NCBI RefSeq assembly: GCF_019697375.1 | Contig: NZ_JAHCDI010000004.1 | Coordinates: forward strand, 5,009,324-5,073,323 | Length of the DNA: 64,000 nucleotides | Direction of reading: 5' to 3' | Origin: Micromonospora tarapacensis | GTDB lineage: Bacteria; Actinomycetota; Actinomycetes; Mycobacteriales; Micromonosporaceae | In this document: one piece after another, positions 59,063-64,000 of the stretch | Layout of the letters: each line of letters begins with the position of its first letter | Position numbering within the stretch: the stretch's first letter is position 1 | Translations under genes and position numbers: made by a program | Notes under the pieces: generated by a model | Seen by the model: only the letters and a program-made list of their open reading frames with translations | What the model was told of the DNA's origin: nothing | The model's database searches: none

Positions 59063-60577
59063 GTGAGTCACCGCTCTAGGCTCCGTACTGGACCTGGACG
59101 GGTAGGACGACCTTGGTATGGGGGTGGCCACGCCATGCCGACGATCGTCGGTAGAGGGCTGGACCGCCTCGCCACAGTCCGTCGCGTAACGAGTGGGATC
59201 GATCGTAGGACAGTCGTACGGGCCAGCATCGTGGCCGCCGTCGCCTACGCCGCATGGCTCGCCATCGGTGCATTCGGGCGTCCGTACAACTTCTTCGACA
59301 TGAAGATCTACCACGGCGCGGTGGTCTGGTGGGCGAGCGGTCACGAGCTGTACGAGTTCGTCGCGCCCGACACGACCCTGGGTTTCACCTACCCACCCTT
59401 CGCCGGCCTTGCCATGCTGCCGATGGCGCACCTACCGGTCGCCCTGGCCGGCCTGGTGAACGCCCTGGTCAGCATCGTCGCACTGGCCCTGGTGCTGGCG
59501 GCCCTGCTGCGCCCGGTCGTCGACCGGCTGGGCTGGCCGCTGTGGTACACGGTGGCCATCGCCACGCCGCTCGCGGTGGCCATCGAGCCCACCCGGGAAA
59601 CCCTCGGCTACGGGCAGGTCAACCTACTGCTGTTCGCCCTGGTCATCGCCGACCTGATCGCGCTGCGGTGGCGTTCGCGCCGGGGCAGCCACCAGGCCGA
59701 GAACGACGGCCCGCTGCTGCGGTTCTTCTACAGCGGAGCATGGGCCGGCGTGGGCATCGGCCTGGCCACCGCGGTCAAGCTGACCCCCGCCCTGTTCATC
59801 TTCTATCTGATGATCACGCGACAGTGGCGGGTGGCCGCAACCGCCACCGGTACCGCCATCGGCGTAACGATCGGCAGCTTCGGCATCGTCGGGGCCGAGT
59901 CCCGCGCCTACTTCGGCAGCGTGTTGTGGCAGACCGAACGGGTCGGCGCAGCCGACATGACACCCAACCAGTCCCTGGCCGGCCTGCTGGCCCGGCTCTA
60001 CGACTCGATCGAGACCCCCGGGCTGCTCTGGCTCGCCTTCTCCGTGCTGGTGCTGGCCCTCGGCCTGTCCCGGGCGTCCAACGCCCACGCCGACGGTGAC
60101 GAGCTGACCGCGTTCACGCTTGTGGGCCTGACCGCCAACGTGATCAGCCCGATCTCCTGGACGCACCACCTCGTCTGGGTGATCCCGGCCATCATCGTGC
60201 TGGCCGACGCCGCGGTGCGCCGCCGCGAGGCCAGCCGGGGACCGGCCCTGCGCGCCGTGCCGGGGCCGTACGGCGGCCCGCCGGGGGTGTCCACGCTCCG
60301 CACGCCGATCTGGTATCCGACGCTGACCGGGCTCCGGCACGGCGTCGCCGCGCTCGTGCTCTACCTGCTCTTCCTGATCTCCCCGATCTGGCCGTACGAA
60401 CACCAGCTGCCCGAGGTCTCCCACTACCAGGACGGCCTGTTCGGCGCGCTGATGGAGAACTCCCTGGCACTGGCCCTGATCCTGCTGGTCGCCGCGCTGC
60501 CCTGGCGGCCCGGCGCCGAACCCGCCTTCCACACCGACCGGATGGCCCGCGCCTCGATGCTGTACGGACGGCGGTAG
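59063..60577 (+). CDS. GT87 (DUF2029) membrane mannosyltransferase-like protein
   Basis: A 504-residue integral membrane glycosyltransferase with about ten helices, resembling mycobacterial PimE and related polyprenyl-phosphomannose-dependent enzymes. The first loop has YNFFDMKIYHGAVVWWASGH with the catalytic aspartate, then GFTYPPFAGLAMLPMAHLPV; WAGVGIGLATAVKLTPALFI and NVISPISWTHHLVWVIPAII follow. GTG 59063 with GGGAGG 7 bases upstream is preferred; ATG 59135 is a shorter alternative. Substrate not evident. Confidence 0.87.
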   Translation: MSHRSRLRTGPGRVGRPWYGGGHAMPTIVGRGLDRLATVRRVTSGIDRRTVVRASIVAAVAYAAWLAIGAFGRPYNFFDMKIYHGAVVWWASGHELYEFVAPDTTLGFTYPPFAGLAMLPMAHLPVALAGLVNALVSIVALALVLAALLRPVVDRLGWPLWYTVAIATPLAVAIEPTRETLGYGQVNLLLFALVIADLIALRWRSRRGSHQAENDGPLLRFFYSGAWAGVGIGLATAVKLTPALFIFYLMITRQWRVAATATGTAIGVTIGSFGIVGAESRAYFGSVLWQTERVGAADMTPNQSLAGLLARLYDSIETPGLLWLAFSVLVLALGLSRASNAHADGDELTAFTLVGLTANVISPISWTHHLVWVIPAIIVLADAAVRRREASRGPALRAVPGPYGGPPGVSTLRTPIWYPTLTGLRHGVAALVLYLLFLISPIWPYEHQLPEVSHYQDGLFGALMENSLALALILLVAALPWRPGAEPAFHTDRMARASMLYGRR

Positions 60578-60644
60578 GGCGGCACACCCGGCACCGCGAC
60601 CGCGGTGCCGGGCACTGCCCACGCCGCGATGTGACGCGCCGCCG

Positions 60645-61064
60645 TCAGGGGCAGTTGACCCATTCCTCGGTGCCGTCGGCGAAGACCTGCCGCTTCCAGA
60701 TCGGCAGTCGGGCCTTCACCTCGTCCACCAGGCGCGCGCAGGCCGCGAAGGCGGCAGCCCGGTGCGCGGTGCTGACCGCCGCCACCAGGGCCACGTCCCC
60801 GATGGCGAGCGGACCGATCCGGTGCGACACGGCCACCGCGTACACGTCGGGGTCGGCGGCGATCTCGTCGGCCACCTCCCGCAGCACCTTCTCGGCGCTC
60901 GGGTGACCCTCGTACTCCAGACTGGTCACCGCCCGACCGTGGTCGTGATCGCGGACCACACCGGCGAACGAGACCACCGCGCCGGCCCGGCGGTCGGCGA
61001 CCGCCGCCTCGTGCGCGGCGAGATCCAGCGCTTGTTCGGAGACGCTGCCGATCACGGTCACCAT
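60645..61064 (-). CDS. moaE: Molybdopterin synthase catalytic subunit
   Basis: 139 residues. GAVVSFAGVVRDHDHGRAVT, SLEYEGHPSAEKVLREVADE, VAVSHRIGPLAIGDVALVAA and the lysine-bearing LPIWKRQVFADG match MoaE. ATG 61064 overlaps the moeA stop by seven bases. Its partner moaD is 12 kb to the left, on the other strand. Confidence 0.95.
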   Translation of the reverse strand: MVTVIGSVSEQALDLAAHEAAVADRRAGAVVSFAGVVRDHDHGRAVTSLEYEGHPSAEKVLREVADEIAADPDVYAVAVSHRIGPLAIGDVALVAAVSTAHRAAAFAACARLVDEVKARLPIWKRQVFADGTEEWVNCP

Positions 61065-62314
61065 GCCCGCTCCCCCGGCAGCAACGGCAACGGTACGACC
61101 GGAACCCGGTCGCCCACCGCACCACTGCGGCCGGGCCGGATCACTGCGAATCCGTCCGCCCCGGCAAGACCGCGCAGCATGGCCGAGCCGACGTGCCGGA
61201 CCGGTCGGGCCGTCCCGGCGACCCGGTCGAGCCGCACCAGAGCCAGGTGGGTGTGGTCTCCACGGCCGGCAACGGGCTCGGTGAGGGTGGCGTGTGGGAG
61301 CACCGGCAACGGCCGGCCGACCAGCCCGGCCAGCAGCGGGGCGACCAGCGAGACCAACGCGACGATGGCGGACTGCGGATTGCCGGGCAGCCCGGCGACG
61401 AACCGGACCCGCCCGTCGGTGCCGACCAGCCGGGCCAGCAGCATGGGGAAACCGGGGCGCACCGCTACCGTGTTGACGACGTACTCCGCGCCCAGTTCCG
61501 CCAGCGCGGGGTGCAGGTGATCGACCGGGCCGTGCATCGTGCCACCCGTCGTGCAGACCAGGTCGGCGTGGTCCAGCGCGCTACGCAGCGCGGCCACGTG
61601 GGCGGGCAGCGTGTCGGCGACCGGGCCGACCACATCGGCCCGGTCGACCTGAGCGCCGTACCGGCGCAGCCAGCCCGGCACCGCCGGACCCAGCGCGTCG
61701 CGGACCTGGCCGGCGCCGGGCGGCCCCTCGGTGAGCAGTTCGTCGCCGAAGACCAGCAGCGCGGCTCGGGGCTGCCGGCGAACCCGCAGGGTGTCGTGGC
61801 CACAGGAGGCGGCCAGGCCGATCACCGCCGGGTCGACCGGCGTACCGGCCGGAAGCAGTTCCTCACCGGCGGTGGCCTCCTCGCCGGGTTGCCGCCACTC
61901 CGGCGTGGCGCGCGGCACGCCGTCGACCAACCCGTCCGGCGTACGCGTCGACTCCTCCACCCTCAGCACCGCCGAGGTGCCCGCCGGCACCATCGCCCCG
62001 GTGGCGATCTCGACCGTCGTCCCGTCCTCGGTCAACGGGGCCGCGACGCCGCCGGCCAGCACCCGCCCGGTCACCCGCCACGGGCCGGCCCCGCGTACCG
62101 CCCAGCCGTCCACACTCGATGTCGGGAACGCCGGCAGGTCGGTGCGGGGGGCGAGCGGCTCGGCGAGGGTGTGCCCGTCGGCTTCGACGAGCGGGCGCTC
62201 GACGGCGGCACGCGCGGCGGCCAGGCCGGCCGCATGCACCCGGGAACGCGCCAGCACCCAGTCGACCGTTGGTGACGCGGTGACCTCATCGGTGGACGCG
62301 GTTTCCGTTCTCAC
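61058..62314 (-). CDS. moeA: Molybdopterin molybdotransferase
   Basis: Inserts molybdate into adenylated molybdopterin; 418 residues. FPTSSVDGWAVRGAG, VEIATGAMVPAGTSAVLRVE, the VCTTGGTMHGPVDHLHPAL motif (in place of the commoner TTGGVSVGD) and FVAGLPGNPQSAIVAL are typical. GTG 62314 has TAGGCT 6 bases upstream (leaderless), 9 bases after the mog stop. Confidence 0.94.
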   Translation of the reverse strand: MRTETASTDEVTASPTVDWVLARSRVHAAGLAAARAAVERPLVEADGHTLAEPLAPRTDLPAFPTSSVDGWAVRGAGPWRVTGRVLAGGVAAPLTEDGTTVEIATGAMVPAGTSAVLRVEESTRTPDGLVDGVPRATPEWRQPGEEATAGEELLPAGTPVDPAVIGLAASCGHDTLRVRRQPRAALLVFGDELLTEGPPGAGQVRDALGPAVPGWLRRYGAQVDRADVVGPVADTLPAHVAALRSALDHADLVCTTGGTMHGPVDHLHPALAELGAEYVVNTVAVRPGFPMLLARLVGTDGRVRFVAGLPGNPQSAIVALVSLVAPLLAGLVGRPLPVLPHATLTEPVAGRGDHTHLALVRLDRVAGTARPVRHVGSAMLRGLAGADGFAVIRPGRSGAVGDRVPVVPLPLLPGERAW

Positions 62315-62323
62315 CGGCCGAGC

Positions 62324-62806
62324 CTATCGGGTTGCCTGATGGTCGCCGCCGCGCAACTGGTCGATCGTGTGCGCGAGAATCGGCCCCAGCACGGCAAGGC
62401 CGTCGCGGGCTCCGCCGGTCGAGCCGGGGAGATTCACCACCAACGTGCGGTCGGCCACGCCGGCCACGCCCCGGGACAGCGCCGCGGTGGGCACCTTGTC
62501 ACGGCTGTGCGCGCGGATGGCCTCGGCGATGCCGGGGATCTCGTAGTCGAGCAGGGCCCGGGTCACGTCGGGTGTGCGGTCGGTGGGGGTGATCCCGGTG
62601 CCACCGCTGGTCAACACCACGTCGACGCCGTCCGCCACGGCCGCCGACACCGCCCGCCCGACCGGGTCACCGTCGGGCACCACCACCGGTTCGTCCACCC
62701 TGCAACCCAACTCGCGCAGGCCGTCGACGAGAAGCGGACCACTGGTGTCGGCGTAGACACCGGCGGCGGCCCGGTTGGACGCCACCACCACCCGCGCGCG
62801 GATCAC
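62324..62806 (-). CDS. Molybdopterin adenylyltransferase-like (MogA/MoaB family)
   Basis: 160 residues. VVVASNRAAAGVYADTSGPL, GDPVGRAVSAAVADGVDVVL, TSGGTGITPTDRTPDVT and VVNLPGSTGGARDGLAVL fit the MogA/MoaB fold that adenylates molybdopterin. GTG 62806 overlaps the moaC stop by four bases (GTGA), so it is translated with moaC. Confidence 0.92.
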   Translation of the reverse strand: MIRARVVVASNRAAAGVYADTSGPLLVDGLRELGCRVDEPVVVPDGDPVGRAVSAAVADGVDVVLTSGGTGITPTDRTPDVTRALLDYEIPGIAEAIRAHSRDKVPTAALSRGVAGVADRTLVVNLPGSTGGARDGLAVLGPILAHTIDQLRGGDHQATR

Positions 62807-63294
62807 GACCGCCCCTCCGGACGCTCCCACAGACCCGTCTTCCCGCCTTCCTTGCGGAGCACCCGGACCGCGTCGACGCTGGCCGCCGGATCCACCGCCT
62901 TGACCATGTCGACCAGGGCCAGCCCGGCGACCGCGACCGCGGTCAGCGCCTCCATCTCGACCCCGGTGCGGTCGGCCGTGCGGGCGGTCGCGGTGATCTC
63001 GACCGTGTCGACGGTCGGCACCAGATCGACCGTGACACCGTGCAGGGCGATCGGATGGCACAACGGGATCAGATCAGGGGTTCGTTTGGCGCCCATGATC
63101 CCGGCCAGCCGCCCGACCGCGAGCGCGTCACCCTTGGGTAACCCGTCGCGACGTAGCAGATCGATCACCTCGCGGGTGGTCCGCAGCCGGCCGGCGGCCA
63201 CCGCCACCCGGCCGCTGACCGGTTTGGCGGAGACGTCGACCATGCGGGCCGCGCCGGCCGGATCGACGTGGGTGAGCTGGGCGGGTTCGGTCAC
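62803..63294 (-). CDS. moaC: Cyclic pyranopterin monophosphate synthase
   Basis: 163 residues. ARMVDVSAKPVSGRVAVAAG, IPLCHPIALHGVTVDLVPTV, RTGVEMEALTAVAVAGLALV and DMVKAVDP are the MoaC signatures. GTG 63294 has TAGGCT 7 bases upstream (leaderless); longer in-frame sequence has no conservation and runs into a hairpin. First gene of the moaC-mog-moeA-moaE operon. Confidence 0.95.
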   Translation of the reverse strand: MTEPAQLTHVDPAGAARMVDVSAKPVSGRVAVAAGRLRTTREVIDLLRRDGLPKGDALAVGRLAGIMGAKRTPDLIPLCHPIALHGVTVDLVPTVDTVEITATARTADRTGVEMEALTAVAVAGLALVDMVKAVDPAASVDAVRVLRKEGGKTGLWERPEGRS

Positions 63295-63342
63295 GATCGC
63301 GAGCCTATCCCTCCGGTACGACAGCCCCGGTCGATCGTGCTC

Positions 63343-63374
63343 GGAAGGAGCGGCGCTCACGCGCCGCTCCTTCC
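63343..63374. terminator. 14-bp perfect hairpin between the TPR gene and moaC
   Basis: Arms 63343-63356 and 63361-63374 with a 4-base loop. No T-run. It lies after the minus-strand TPR gene and before moaC, so probably ends the former. The remaining 160 bases to 63534 show nothing else. Confidence 0.6.
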
Positions 63375-63533
63375 TCACCAGCCTGCCGTCGGTCGCTGGG
63401 GAAACTGACGGCAGGTAGCCACGACGAGATCCGGCAGTCGCCGGATCTCCCCCCGTCGGTGAACGCCCCGCAGGCTAGCGAGCCCGGCGATAAGAAATCG
63501 ATAAGTGGCGGTTGCGAGGCCCGGGCAAATTGA

Positions 63534-64000
63534 TCAATGTTCCGAGGAGCTCGCTGACAAGGCAGCGGCGGCAATCTCGGCCAGACGACGTTCGACGTCG
63601 AGGCGCTCGGGTGCGCCCGTGCGCTGAAAGAGTGCCAGTGCGCGTTCCCAGTGCCGGCGGGCCTCCGTCGGGTGGGTGGTCAACAGGTGTTCGGCCAACC
63701 CGGTCAGCGCCCGCGCCTGTTCGTACCGGTTGTCGGTCCGAGCGGCCGTTTCGAATGCTTGCCTGTGGGCACGCGTCGCGCCGTCGATGTCACCCGCAGC
63801 CGCCAGAGTCCGGCCGAGTTCGTTCAGTACGCTGCACTCCGCCTGACTTTCGGCAAAATCTCCGGCGAGTTCCAGGGCAAGCTCATGCTGTCGCAGCGCG
63901 TCCTTCAGTCGGCCGATACCACGGTACGCAATACCCATGACGTTCCGCGCATCGGCCTCGCCGTACCGGTGGCCGGTCCGCGCATACAGGACCAGGGCAG
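63534..64000 (-). CDS. TPR-repeat protein, C-terminal part (5' end outside the window)
   Basis: About 155 residues of tetratricopeptide repeats: ALVLYARTGHRYGEADARNV, MGIAYRGIGRLKDALRQHEL, CSVLNELGRTLAAAGDIDGA and ARALTGLAEHLLTTHPTEAR, then LERALALFQRTGAPERLDVE-like text and a short end. This is the usual C-terminus of AfsR/SARP-type regulators with TPRs, though other NB-ARC/TPR proteins share it. An internal ATG at 63938 is not the true start, since repeat text continues through the edge. Confidence 0.75.
   Translation of the reverse strand, partial: ALVLYARTGHRYGEADARNVMGIAYRGIGRLKDALRQHELALELAGDFAESQAECSVLNELGRTLAAAGDIDGATRAHRQAFETAARTDNRYEQARALTGLAEHLLTTHPTEARRHWERALALFQRTGAPERLDVERRLAEIAAAALSASSSEH

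Noticed and set aside
1..64000. tRNA or rRNA genes
   Set aside because: No cloverleaf with a GTTCRA-type T loop or rRNA signature was found by eye in the intergenic regions; a tRNAscan run would be decisive.

Overview
The window is high-GC actinobacterial chromosome, most like Micromonospora or a close relative. The reasons are very high GC at third codon positions, frequent GTG/TTG starts, many genes whose -10 box (TANNNT, often TAGGCT or TACCGT) lies only 6-8 bases before the start codon (leaderless mRNAs), and typical actinobacterial families: a proteasome activator (Bpa), DUF5926, DUF4192, DUF6457, LppU/SCO3897 and LCP proteins. I see no rRNA, tRNA, CRISPR array, integrase, transposase or prophage. 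It reads as core chromosome with one small degenerate patch (about 5.6-6.3 kb).

Layout. 1-8.4 kb: CorA (partial), an aminotransferase, a CBS protein, a coupled three-gene cassette (nucleotidyltransferase, glycerol-1-phosphate dehydrogenase type enzyme, CDP-alcohol phosphotransferase), a degenerate patch with repeats, a glycosyltransferase and an Fpg-like glycosylase. 8.7-23 kb (envelope and transport): polyprenyl-phosphate sugar transferase, LytS/LytTR two-component pair, Na+/solute symporter, ABC exporter, flavin-reductase-like protein, UDP-glucuronate decarboxylase-like enzyme and three consecutive LCP ligases. 23-38 kb: phosphodiesterase, sensor kinase, arginine deiminase, pheA, AIM24, metallopeptidase, OsmC, two HAD phosphatases, Bpa, a hydrolase and a branched-chain amino-acid type binding lipoprotein. 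38.7-43 kb: a dimethylargininase-like enzyme opposite an Lrp regulator, a beta-propeller protein and a YbjN-type chaperone. 43.3-50 kb and 60.6-63.3 kb: two molybdenum-cofactor blocks (mobA, fdhD, moaA, moaD; then moaC-mog-moeA-moaE). 50.4-60.6 kb: a PHP-UvrD fusion, an LppU lipoprotein-like protein, an AAA+ ATPase behind palindromic operators, a pyruvyltransferase, GNAT, DoxX and a GT87 mannosyltransferase. The right edge holds the C-terminal TPR part of a larger protein.

Points of most interest: (1) two unrelated proteins, Bpa and the YbjN-type chaperone, share a C-terminal GE-H-TG-YL tail like the proteasome-docking GQYL motif; (2) the three-gene cassette that may make a glycerol-1-phosphate-derived phosphodiester; (3) two exact GTCTAGC-N6-GCTAGAC operators before an AAA+ ATPase that itself ends in a winged helix; (4) four co-directional DnaA boxes directly upstream of the symporter operon, and a near-perfect parS site forming the first codons of the flavin-reductase gene; (5) four genes that only read through if a frame change is allowed, plus an LCP gene lacking a normal start codon, which may be assembly errors or real decay. 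Everything here was read by eye; no database search was possible.
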